Of a stretch of 64,000 nucleotides of DNA, positions 21,876-32,468 are shown in pieces. The position numbers and the translations under genes were made by a program. Within the stretch, counting starts at the first letter, position 1, and each line of letters starts with the position of its first letter. Origin of the DNA: Mycocentrospora acerina (taxonomy: Eukaryota; Ascomycota; Dothideomycetes; Pleosporales); the NCBI GenBank assembly GCA_022701365.1, contig JAKUHH010000167.1, positions 372,001 to 436,000 on the forward strand, written 5' to 3'. The notes beneath the pieces were generated by a model, which made no database searches, was not told where the DNA came from, and saw nothing but the letters and a program-made list of their open reading frames with translations.

Positions 21876-24042
21876 GGCGAGTAGAATGATTGGAAATCCA
21901 CACACAAGAATAACAGCCAAATCCACAATTTTGTTAAGACCTGAATAGATTGACCCCTTCGATAGCGAGTGAGCTATTCGCTAAATCGACACATCCGTGT
22001 TGCACCAGAACACCTAAGATGGAATTTCAAGAGTGGTTAGGATTACACAGTACTTACTGAACACATTCCTAACACAGACGAGTGCAACAAAGTACCTCGT
22101 ACAAAATCAATAGTCAATACCATGAGCCTTGTGTCCGTCTTGTTAATTAAAAATGCTTGAATTGCATAGAACATACCATTAGCATCTCTAGATTCGTAAG
22201 CAACGCACAATCGATGCTAAACCTTGGGTAATAGATGATTGAGGGCGCAACCGGCATATCCGGGATACTGGCTATGCACCTCGTCCTTGGAATGCATGGC
22301 AATGAACACAGTGCCTCGGTTCTTACTCTTGGGAGAGTTTATTTATCGGCTATGTTCATTGTTTTACTGTTACACTGAGACATGTCTGGCTAATGATGTT
22401 TAGAGTTGGTTGTATGACGGAAATATTCGGAACTCTCATGCAGCGTAAAAACGCCAGCCTCGGTTGCTGTCCAGCAGATACGACGGGAATAAGCATATTG
22501 ATGTGTTGGAGTAGGAGGCGTTCGTGAACTTGCAGTTCGGTATTGTGAAATGAAGGACGGTAGGCGTATTCTTAGTGTTTCTGTTAAGTATAATTGGCCC
22601 TATGGTATGGTACATGCAAGTGCGGGAGTTAGTACGAGATTTGAAGCTGTGGTTATACATAAAGTGCATGGGTGAATCAGTCAAGCCTCGGTCGCTGGAA
22701 TCAACATGGTGTTCTGATTGGATCCCATTTGTATGCGAAGCATGGACAATCCGGGGTAGCGATACGCGTCAGAGCTTCAAGAACTGGGGATGCAAGAAGA
22801 TGATCCTCAGGTTCCGATGCATCGGTTGTGTGAGAAGGTGGTGTGATCTCCCTTGTCGAAGGGTCCCACGTGAGTGTCTAGATCGATCCGCGAGTTTTCC
22901 GCCTTTGGGTTCATGAAGAGATGCCGCTCAACCGTTTCTGTAAACGTGCATAAGCGATACGAGGGAATGTCTGACGTGCACGAATACCTGGGCGGAGAGT
23001 TATTCATGCTTTGGGAAAGGTTACCCGCGAAACGATATTTCTTCACACAAAGGATTAGATATTGCATCAAAGGACGACATCACACTACAAGCTGTGATTG
23101 TGTCTATGAGCCCCATCTGTCCACAATTTCGTTGGATGCTGGTGTCGAAAACGAATATGGCATTCCAGCTGAAGCATTGGTATTGAAATTTCCACAGGCA
23201 TACCGATGAAGACCCGGGGACGTTGATTGTAGAAACAGCACTAGCCTCAAGCGCAGCCATCCCATGAACAAGAGCCTGTAGAAACAAGTCTTGCCGCGCC
23301 ACGTTAGCCGCTAGTCGGCGCGACTTGTGTCAGACTTTGCCGGAGCGAGCCCAACAGGCTGAGTGTATGAGTCCTCGTAGCCTCTTTCGAAGCTTTGAAG
23401 CTGAGTGACAAAATGCTTGTTCGTGATTGTTTCAGAAAGCTAAGATGATTGTTCAGCCCTAATGATCTGCCAGCCATGTTAACGCAAAGACGCAAATCAT
23501 AATACGAGTCAAGGAAGGCACTGCAGAAAGGACGCGCAGCTTCTGGTCTCGTGTGGCTCCCGGTTCACCGTGGAGACATTGTCACCCCGGAGCACATATC
23601 ACAGCGGAGCTTTGACTGAGTTGGGACAGTGGAGACGGAGGATGTGGATGCCTTGGGTGACTTCGTAACATTACCCCGCATAATGACTCGAGATGATGTG
23701 GAGTAAAAGCATTCAACGAGTGTGCAGTGTTGGAGAACAAAGAAAGAACGTGGCAGACGAGCTGGATACTGGCTCTTCTGTGAACAATCTTCACGCTGGC
23801 TACCAAGAATGACGCTTAGCATGAGATTTGAGCCAAGGGGTATGGGAAAGTTGGGCGTGGGCTGTCCCCCACAATTGGTCCGCGGGTGGATCGGGGATCC
23901 TGCACGCGGGGTCCCCAGGCGCCAAGCACACCCCCTAAACTCTTCATGCATACCGCCATCCGTCAATTCGCTTGGCCTGCCGGGTTTTGTCAAAGTCAAG
24001 AACCCTTGTAGAGATGAACAAGATGTAATTGTTCCAATCAAT

Positions 24043-24078
24043 CATGCTAGGCATGCTAGGCGTGCTAGGCATGCCTCG
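24043..24078. repeat. Short tandem repeat, four 9-bp units
   Basis: Units CATGCTAGG (twice), CGTGCTAGG and CATGCCTCG in direct succession, about 145 bp upstream of the MFS start codon. Confidence 0.85.
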
Positions 24079-24141
24079 GTATTTTTCTGACCTGTGCCCT
24101 TGGCGATGTGTGGAGACGGGGTTGCATTGGGGCGATATGGC

Positions 24142-24151
24142 TATAATATAA
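24142..24151 (+). promoter_or_regulatory. TATA-like element upstream of the MFS transporter
   Basis: TATAATATAA lies 71 bp before the start codon at 24223, with an inverted CCAAT (ATTGG, 24126-24130) just upstream. Placement fits a core promoter; this is not experimental. Confidence 0.35.
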
Positions 24152-24222
24152 CGGAGACCGTGCAACGTTGTGCTTATCTCTTCATCTCTGCTCAACGTGC
24201 TTCCTGACGTTGTTCATTCACC

Positions 24223-26013
24223 ATGGCTCACCACGATTTGGAAAAAGAGGCGGTAATGATGAAGGAGGATAGCGGATCAACCGACGAATATGTGTGCGAA
24301 TTTTCTCCAGAAGAACAGAGGAAGATCATCCATCGTGTTGATCGTCGTCTTGTGATTACAGTGGGAGTTCTGTACTGCATCAGTTTGATGGATCGAACCA
24401 ATTTGAGCGCTGCTGCCATTGCTGGGTTAGTACATCGTCGCCATAGTTCTATACCGAGACTGACAATCCCTCAAAGCATGAACAAGGAACTGAAGCTTCA
24501 AGTCCCTGTCGGCACTGTTTCCCGTTACTCTGTCGTAACTCTTGTCTTCTTCATCACATACATCTTGTTCCAACCTCCTTCGACAGTCATCATTCGAAAA
24601 CTCGGACCCCGTATTCATTTGTCGCTCATTGTTACAGCATGGGGAGCTGTCATGATCGGCATGGGTTTCGTCAAGAGCTGGGAAGCTCTCGCTGCGCTAC
24701 GAGTTGTTTTGGGTGTGCTAGAGGCCGGTTTTTTCCCAAGCTGCGTAAGCCACACCTCAAGTACCATGCGTATACCATGTGTATGCTGACCACAATTTCT
24801 TGATACAGGTTTATCTTCTATCATGTTGGTACACACGTTTCGATGTTGGAAAGCGATACTCTGTCTTCTACTGTCTTGGTAGCTTGGCTTCGGCATGCGC
24901 CGGCATCCTCGCCTACGGCCTGATGCAACTCAGTGGCACCGGAGGCTACCTGGGATGGTCCTGGATCTTCATCATTGAAGGAATATTGACATGCGTTCTT
25001 GGTGTCGGCTCGTACTGGCTCCTCGTCGACTTTCCCGACAAAGCCCATAAGTCCCTAGGCTTCCTGAACGAACGCGAAGCCAAGTTTATCATCGACCGCG
25101 TTGATAAAGATCGTGGCGATGCTAAGCCAGAGCCTTGGTCTACAGCGAAGTTTTTCCGCGGCGGCGCGGATATCAAGGTTTGGGGTTATGCTATGGTGAG
25201 TCGGAAACTCTAGCAACTGCAGCATTCGTCCTGACCAACTTAGATTTTCTTCAACACAACGACTGTGAGTTATGCGATTGCATTCTTCTTGCCAATCATC
25301 CTCAGGGAGAACATGGGGTAAGCCGTACCCGTATTTATTTCATATACGCACAGTCACTTACACTTCTTTCTTGTAGCTTCTCGATCGCCGCTTCGCAATG
25401 TCTCGTCGCCCCTCCATACGCTTTGGCTGCTATCCTCATGTACACAACGGGATGGCTTGGTGATAAGTACAGGATTCGTGGACCCATCATTGTGGGCAAC
25501 ATGATCATCACCCTGATTGGTCTTCCGATTATGGGTTTTCACAAGAATGCCAATGTCAGGTTTTTCGGAGTCTTCCTCACGGTGGCTGGTGTAAACTCGA
25601 ATATTCCGGCGGTCATGTCGTACCAGGCGAACAACATCAGAGGCCAGTGGAAGCGTGCGTTCTGCTCAGCGACGCTTGTCGGCATGGGTGGTGTTGGAGG
25701 TATCGCTGGAAGTTTGGTCTTCAGGTGAGTCGATTTTGTCCCCGCTATTTGAGGCCGCCCATGCTTATACTCTGCAGAGCACAAGATGCGCCGCATTACA
25801 GGCCTGGAATGTACGCCTGCATTGCGTGCAGTTTGCTTACACTCGTCATTGTTGCCTTGATAACAACCATGTCCTGGTTCCAAAATAAGCGCGCTGATCG
25901 CGGCGAGGTTGAGTTGGAATACACAGATGTGAGTTCTACATCATATCTACTGCAGAGCTATATTAACGATTTCATAGGATAATGATCAGAAGGGGTTCAG
26001 ATACACTTACTAG
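24223..26013 (+). CDS. MFS transporter, Dal5/allantoate permease (anion:cation symporter) family
   Basis: Seven exons (24223-24425, 24477-24744, 24809-25195, 25244-25317, 25377-25724, 25778-25928, 25978-26013) give 488 residues; the six introns are 48-64 nt. Residues 40-68 (RRLVITVGVLYCISLMDRTNLSAAAIAG) contain the DRTN motif at the first membrane helix typical of this family. About twelve hydrophobic helices follow, with RVVLGVLEAGFFPSC, RYSVFYCLGSLASACAG and GWSWIFIIEGI as landmarks, a central cytoplasmic loop (FLNEREAKFIIDR) and the NIRGQWKRAF segment after helix 10. Family members import small organic anions such as allantoate, nicotinate or other vitamins into the cell; the substrate here is unknown. 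The C-terminus DNDQKGFRYTY is encoded by a tiny 12-codon last exon including the stop. The gene looks intact. Confidence 0.93.
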
Positions 26014-27123
26014 TGCTGTTGTTAGTTCAGGAGGGTCTGTTCTTATGTTGTTCTGGCGCGCCTCGGCTCATACGTCTTGTGGCTTACACATAGTGTAATC
26101 ACACTACTCAGAGATGAATATGATACGCCAAGCAGCTTATCCTCAATAGTAATCAAACTGGATCATTAATTATCGAAAGATTCGCAATTTTGCTTTTGTA
26201 TGGTGCATGATCACATTGATATGTATTAAAATCTCCCTTTCCCTGTCATCATCTGTCGGTGTGTTACATGTGTGGCTATCCCGCACAAACATTCATGCCA
26301 ACAATCAACACTGAAATTCAGTTGATATGTGAATCAATGATCACCAACAGAATAGAATGGGAAAAATACTCGCGTTTTCTTCTCTCCCGTTTCCGCAACA
26401 AATCCCACCCAATTCACGTTGTCCTAAAATCTATGAAGTGTGTTCCTGAGGTTTGTTTTTCATCATAGTTTAATCTTGTTTTCATAGTGTAGTACATACT
26501 TCTAGTATTGCCTGCTGCGAGCCTGAATCGCCTGTAAATTGATATTTTGTGTTCTCAGTTGGATATACTGCAATCTGGGTACAAAAAGTAAAGTATCTAC
26601 TCGTTCCTGCTTTCAGTGTGTTTATCTGCCTGTTTGACGCTTTAGTTATCCTATCGCACCTACAGAAGACGAATTTAATAGTGCCAACAATGGAGAGACA
26701 TAGTTGTGTGGACATCGAGACCATTTGTCGGAGTATCACGAAAAGATAGTACAATGATGGGTCTAGAAAGAGAGCAATCTATTTATCGGCATTACCAAGT
26801 ACATCACATAGTCATGATTCTTGTTCTCTTTGCAGGGAATGGATTATGTCTTTGCGTGCTTGATCCGCGTGTAAGGGGCATATTTATATTTCTATGTATA
26901 TGCAGTCTCGTCAATTTACAACCCTTCAGCGGCCGTTCGAGGTTCATTACTCTAATCTAACGCGAGCCAAACCATCTCGAATACAAAAGAAAGGGAGCGC
27001 CAAAGAATGCAGTCTATCAACTTGTGGGAAATGACATACGAAAATAGCAGCTGGGATATTATAAGGATAGGATAGGATATAATAGGAAAAGTTCTGGTGG
27101 TGAGACGGCGTGCTTCCTCTCGT
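26014..27123. other. Intergenic, convergent 3' ends
   Basis: AT-rich, with 3' flanks of the transporter (+) and the coiled-coil gene (-). No gene recognised. Confidence 0.45.
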
Positions 27124-29468
27124 TCAATTCTCAGCTAACGCTTCGCCTAGCGCCTCAGCGTCATAGTCCATGACCACAACCCTCGTCGGAGTCTCCGGGA
27201 CATCAAAGAAGCCCCAGATAGGACCGGATTGGTTAACTCCACTGGGTCGCAGCTTAACTGCCGACTTCTCCTTTTTCTTATCTGCTTCAGCACTCGCTGT
27301 CGTCGCAGTCTCCAAAGGACTAATCGTCGGTGTTGGCGTTGCCGTACCCTGACTTGACACAGTCTGTTGGGAGTACAAACTGGATGGTCTTTCCACTCCA
27401 GCTGCTGGCGTGGCAGGTGTGGCACCCCATTTACCAAACACCCAGCCTCCGACTTTCTTCCCGATGCCGCCAGTCCCATCACTTTTTCGTGTTCCACCGC
27501 TGCGTTGCTGCGCGAGAAGAGCACGATTGATGTCGATGGGTGTTCTTGACAACATGCCGTGCGCAGTAGCGGTCCAGGGCGTGAGTTCTGGGTCGATGGA
27601 TCTTGCACCTAAATATGACGAGGTACCAACTAGGAGCTGAGAGGGTCGAGACTGTAGAGTGTGAATATCCATGCCGTGAACTGAGATGAGAGATTCGTGG
27701 GAGGCGTGGCGGCGAAGTGGCGCATATGATCGTGTATGCGTGCTTGTTTGTGTCACAGGAGATATCAGATCATCTTCTTCAGGAGAGGCTATGGATGCTG
27801 GGCCTGACAATACGTCTTCTGCTTCCTCGGGAATTGCAGCTTGAGGTTCAGGATATAGAGATGGTGAAGGCGAAAGCCTGAATATATCATTTACGAAAGA
27901 GTTTGCAGGGCTGACAGCTGATACAATTGCGGAAGCAGGACTGCTTTTGCCGATCATGGATATTGGTGTGCTCGTACTACGGATTCCCAATAGACTGTTT
28001 GGCTTGAGGCTGGCAGATTTACGGCGGCGATGTCGAGGTGTTGCTTCTGGGTCAAAGGAAAACTCGCTCGACCTGACAGGGACAAGTCTGGGGGACTGCA
28101 TGTCGATTGAGTCAGGGGGGCTGGTCGGTCGTGATGAGTCATATGCGGCATCGCTGAAGACTCGATCGTACATTGATCCCCGGTGTGACTCTGAAACAGG
28201 AGAATTAGGAAGTGAACTCGGGGCCAGGGTTGAGGCACTTGACCAGCGGTGCGAGTTGGGCACCGTGACGGCGGTCTGGGAGAGAATAGCTGCTGTGGAC
28301 GAGCGCTCGAGTTGGGGGGAAAAAGGATCGAAATGCGAGGGAGTTAGACTGAACCGCTTTTTCTTTGGCCGTCGCGGTGCTTGGATTGGGGCTTTTGCGA
28401 GGTTCTTGATGGGTTTGGGAGCATGATAGTGGTGGTGAATGTGTAGTTCCTGGTTTGGCAACGGATCATTTTCCAACTCTTTCTGCAATGACATAGGGGC
28501 CTCATGCTCTGTTGAAGACGAAGAGACGGGTTGGTGGACCTTGAGTTGCTCTCGAAGGTGTTCGACCTCCTCATTAGAATTGACCAACATTTCCCTCAGT
28601 TCCAGAATACCGTGCTGTAGGTTAGCGTTGTCTAACAGAATATCTTTCACAAAATGCGAGACGACGTTGGGGCTGCTCTTGTCTTTTCCTGCCTTTGCCT
28701 TGAGTCTGCCTGCTGCCGTGCTCAGCTCGCTCTCGACAGCCATCCTCCGCTCCATGCGGGCCACGACTTCAAGATGTCGCTCACGCTCATCACGTGCTTC
28801 TATTTCGATACGGTCGATCTGGTCCTGCAAGTCGCCAAGGGTTCTCTCGGCGCTCTTCCAGCGCTGGATAGCCGTCCGCTCGTCGAATGTCTTGGTGTCG
28901 AGGTTGCTCTGCAGCAGTGCCTGTTCCCGCTCCAGGTCAAGTAATTGTCGCTCGAGCAGTTGTGTTCGTGCTGCCAGCGAGCTCAGGCGCTGCAGCTCCT
29001 CTTCAGTGGAGCGCAGCGTGTCGGTGAGGGCCTGGATCTGGGCATCCGAGTCGTAGACGGCGTCGTTGAGCTGCTCCAGCTGGTCAAGTAGGTCGCGATT
29101 TTCCTTGATAGTCTGCGCATTCTTGGCCTCGAGTGCCAGCTTATCCCGCTCCAGGCTCTCAATGGTGGCGCTCATCTGCTGGCGCTCGCGCTCCGAGTCG
29201 GCGACATAGGCTTCGTGGCGGACGAGCAGGGCCTGCAGCGCAAAGGTCAGCGGCACGGCGCAGAGAGTCGATAGTTGTATCAAAGCGGCCGTGGGTTGAG
29301 GGCTGCTGCGGGGAGGGCACGACATACTTGGCCCAGCTGCGCAGCTTTGCTCACGTCGCGCTCAAGGCCTTCAAGACGCTTTCCATTATGCGCTAAAAAG
29401 GCACAGTCGCTGCTTCCGCAACAGCATTGCGGCCCGGGAATGCAGCCTGTGTTGCTTTTGGACGCCAT
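27124..29468 (-). CDS. Long coiled-coil protein with N-terminal Cys cluster
   Basis: Two exons, 29468-29328 and 29232-27124, give 749 residues; the 95-nt intron runs GTATGT...CTGCAG. Exon 1 encodes MASKSNTGCIPGPQCCCGSS, with Cys at 9, 15, 16, 17 and 22, then GLERDVSKAAQLGQ, which splices in phase to ALLVRHEAYVADSERERQQ. Residues of about 30-270 are almost continuous coiled coil. The region after about 290 is Ser/Pro-rich and disordered, with a short conserved-looking block near the C-terminus (SGPIWGFFDVPETPTRVVV). This is the architecture of a scaffold or cytoskeletal adaptor, perhaps at spindle poles, septa or the cortex, but I do not recognise a named orthologue. The Cys cluster could bind metal. 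It is transcribed away from the small mitochondrial-type gene at 30258. Confidence 0.78.
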
Positions 29469-30257
29469 CTCAACATGTACTACCGCCGCGGGGGGGTGTC
29501 CCCTGGCGATGCAACGCTGCCAGTCTTGCGGTGTCTGGGGGTAGCAGATATTAAATGCGAGTCGACCAAATAGGGAGCGTCGCTCATGCTCGGAAAAGAA
29601 AAGTGAGGTAGCAGCTGGGTGGGAAAAGAAAAAAACGGCCAAGTGAAGATTGTCAAGCGTCAAGTGTTGAGTGTTGACAGTCGCGGCGCGTGGTTGTGTT
29701 CCTGGCAGACGGTTAAGTGTGGAGACGACTTCATCCCTGCCTGTGCCTTGCGTGCTTCCCCGCTGCACACCAGCCCTCGTCGTCCACACCGCCTGGCTTC
29801 CCTGTTTTGCGTCCCCGTTGGGCTATTGGCCTGCGCGCGTCTTTGCACCATCACTAGCCATGTGTTCGCCCATCATTCATCATCCGCCATCCTTTACATA
29901 TTGCTGGCACATCCACGTCAACGGCGCTCCCATGCCCTCTGCTTTGGGATAGCGCCAAAAACCGGGAGATTGCGTTTTCCTCTAAGATTACACACGTGAG
30001 TTCGCATTTTTCGTCCCAGAGTGGACAATGTCAGCTTGGCAGGCACATAAGAGAAGGCAGCCGTGAACGGGTCGATAAAACGCGAGCATGCCAAAGGCAA
30101 AGGGTCGAAAAGGTAGGTTCAAGACCGTTTTGTTTTCGATTTCTAGGTTCATGTCATCAAGTTTACATCTTCTTGTCAAACTTCATCCGCGTCATAATCA
30201 ACCATTATCATCAAGGGTTTCTTTTCTTTTTAAGGCAACCATAATTTCGACATAGTA
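29469..30257. promoter_or_regulatory. Shared divergent promoter region
   Basis: 789 bp between the start codons of the coiled-coil gene (-) and the small membrane protein (+). An inverted CCAAT box (ATTGG) lies at 29825-29829. Nothing coding is recognised. Confidence 0.4.
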
Positions 30258-30716
30258 ATGTCAAGAACTATCAGGAAGCTTGGTACATACCTCCTCCAGA
30301 ATCGTTCGCGGACTTTCTCTCATGCAACTGCAATATTCAAGGAAGTCACACCAACGTCAAATCGCGTGTCCTCTCCAAAGCCAGATGCCTTGAAGGGAAC
30401 CTCTCCATCTTCGTCCTTCAGTCTCCTCCGGCAGGTCCGTGAAGCTCAGCCAGCCGTTCGATATACAGTGTATGCTGGTCTAGGACTCATGGTGACTGTA
30501 GAGACGACATTTTGGCTGAATGTCCTAAGAGCAAAATTCTTCCCTTCCACATCAGGCGAAGACAACCAGAATGACGTTGAATTTCTGCAAAGAATCAGAG
30601 ATACTGTCAAGGGATACAGGGATGTTTGGATGAGTAATTATGGAAAGTATTATGGCGCTTATTTGTGGGGAGTGGGATATGGCGGATTGGACGGACTCCA
30701 GAACGAGAGATCTTGA
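30258..30716 (+). CDS. Small single-pass membrane protein, probably mitochondrial
   Basis: Single exon of 152 residues starting at an ATG. The N-terminus (MSRTIRKLGTYLLQNRSRTF) is rich in Arg and hydroxylated residues and lacks acidic residues, as in mitochondrial presequences. One hydrophobic helix lies at about residues 70-88 (YTVYAGLGLMVTVETTFWL). A charged segment (EDNQNDVEFLQRIRDTVKGY) and an aromatic, glycine-rich end (YGKYYGAYLWGVGYGGLDG) follow. This is compatible with an inner-membrane assembly or respiratory accessory factor, but I cannot name it. The coherent N-terminal targeting signal plus a single membrane helix argue for a real gene. Confidence 0.65.
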   Translation: MSRTIRKLGTYLLQNRSRTFSHATAIFKEVTPTSNRVSSPKPDALKGTSPSSSFSLLRQVREAQPAVRYTVYAGLGLMVTVETTFWLNVLRAKFFPSTSGEDNQNDVEFLQRIRDTVKGYRDVWMSNYGKYYGAYLWGVGYGGLDGLQNERS

Positions 30717-30948
30717 TGCGGATATGCCACGGTGAACAGGTTGTTCGACACGTTGCAGCACAGAAGGACTACCGAAAGCACTGCTGCATGCAGCTCTGCC
30801 TTGCATGGCGGGGGAATAAGAGGGCAACGTTGCCCCTCGGTCAGCCTCATCACATACAAAATCACTTTGGTTCCCACTCTTCGCTCATCGTTCTATCTTA
30901 TTTTTCCACGCACTAGTTCATCCAAATACTACTCTCTTCCACCTCAAC

Positions 30949-32321
30949 ATGTCTCAATATACACAAGACTACCTCACAAACTATTTACATGACGAGGATA
31001 TCGACCCATCCACCACTCGTTACGACTGTAGGTCTTCGCCAGTAATCAAACCTACTCCACGTATCTACTGAAGACTTCGAGGGCCAGATTTTCCACTTGT
31101 AGGGTTACCGTTGTCTTTTATGGAAGACATTACATCAATGCAACAAGATGCGTTAAAAGCTATGCCGGCGCAAGAAGATGTCGAGACTCTACTAGATGAG
31201 CATATTTTGAAGAATTCAGAGTTTAATTCATCAGACTCATTCCTCAATTCTCAGCACTATGTTGTCGATGATGCGTAAGTTTTGCGAAAAGTACTCTTGG
31301 AAGAGAGGGCTGAGACGTTTTTCTATCTGGGCATCTCGGTTATTTCACTAGGTAACATCAAATTCGTATTCCAATTTATTGCTTTGATACTAACAAATTA
31401 TTTTCCGCCAGGTAAAACATCGCCTATAATTCGTTCTGACAGTACTAAAAGATGCATAGCTACACCCCCATGCAGGGCTACCATTGTTTCTGTATCCACT
31501 TCCACTGTCCCTACTACTTCCCATGTTTACTCCCTTGAGAAAACGGAGCTCGAATTGCTACCTAGTTCTAAAAGGAACTGGAGTAATTCAACGAAATATG
31601 ACAGTAAACCTTCTAGTGTCACCTCTTACGAAGAGGTGACACTAGAAGGTTTACTGTCATCGTAATGTGTGTATTTTTCGTCTTAGCAAAGTTCGCACCT
31701 GCGACCTAGCCTACTTACCTCAACCTGCTCAGGATAATAATTTAGAGGAGCTGTGTCTATGTACATGCGAAAAGCAAAGACTAATTCACAACGTTGTAGA
31801 TTCAACCCCTCCCCCCTCCAGTCAGACAACACAGTTTCTCCCTCTCATATTTTCCCAACAACTCCCAAGAGTCTCCAGGCACGCAAGCACACCCGTGTAA
31901 ACCGTGTCACAAAATATCGCCCTGCTGCTATAACAGCTCGACACAAACCAAACCACACTCCTATCGGCATCATTCTTAGCAATGGTATCACCAGCGACGA
32001 CATATACCAATGCATTGCTCCCGTATGCGCAGGACGCACATTTGGTCGACTCGCAGAATTGAAGAGACACCACCAGTCCAAACATGACGGGCTCGCCGGA
32101 CATAAGTCTCAGTTCTGGTGTCCTGTTGACGGATGTAAGTCTCGGAATGTCGAAATTTTGGCCACATGTCTCATGGGAGGGGCTGATAAAATATATTTTC
32201 AGGCGAGAGGAGTAGGTCTGGAACAAGAGATGCATTTCCCAGGAAGGATAAAATGATGGATCATTTGGAAAATATGCATTATGAGAAAGTAGGAGGGATT
32301 GCAAATGGATCGGAAATTTGA
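30949..32321 (+). CDS. C2H2 zinc-finger protein with palindrome-bearing exon
   Basis: Five-exon model: 30949-31027, 31082-31274, 31443-31661, 31800-32134 and 32203-32321, totalling 314 residues. The N-terminal half (MSQYTQDYLTNYLHDED, then an acidic Gln/Ser-rich stretch) looks like a disordered activation region. The C-terminus carries two fingers: YQCIAPVCAGRTFGRLAELK followed by RHHQSKH, and WCPVDGC continuing across an intron to DAFPRKDKMMDHLENMH. The last junction (32134/32203) restores the second Cys, which strongly supports it. This two-finger C-terminal pattern is frequent in fungal putative transcription factors. Exons 1, 4 and 5 are fairly secure. The borders of exon 3 are less so: the intron before it is a chain of three GT-AG units, and a perfect 63-bp palindrome ends one base before the predicted donor at 31662. 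DNA target unknown. Confidence 0.68.
31275..31442 (+). other. Composite intron made of three abutting GT...AG units
   Basis: Unit 1 is 31275-31351 (GTAAGT...CACTAG), unit 2 is 31352-31411 (GTAACA, perfect TACTAAC, ...CGCCAG) and unit 3 is 31412-31442 (GTAAAA...GACAG). Ending at the first or second AG would give an immediate TAA; only removal of all three keeps the frame. This is the layout expected of recursive splicing or a twin intron. Confidence 0.45.
31598..31660. repeat. Perfect inverted repeat: 30-bp arms, 3-nt loop
   Basis: The left arm 31598-31627 is the exact reverse complement of the right arm 31631-31660; the loop is ACG. The flanking bases do not pair, so the palindrome is sharply bounded. 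It lies at the end of predicted exon 3 of the zinc-finger gene and, read as RNA, would form a 30-bp perfect stem. Confidence 0.97.
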
Positions 32322-32468
32322 TATAGGTTGAGGTGCGTGGGTACAAGCTGATGATGAGTCGAAGTTTCAATTCTCAAATGTATACATCTATGTCATGGAG
32401 TTGAATCCTATTCTGTTTCCTTACTTCAAAAGCCTTACCCGAACTATGCCCAAAGGCCGTCAATCTTC

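Larger units (their letters stand above)
21876..24222. other. Intergenic region with no recognised gene
   Basis: AT-rich at the left, becoming GC-richer at 23.5-24.1 kb. Open frames around 22.6-23.3 kb are short and resemble nothing I know. The right end is the promoter of the MFS gene and contains a short 9-bp repeat (24043-24078) and a TATA-like sequence (24142-24151). Confidence 0.4.

Noticed and set aside
22575..23302. Several medium frames on both strands
   Set aside because: No motif, no in-phase splice partners, and overlapping frames on both strands.
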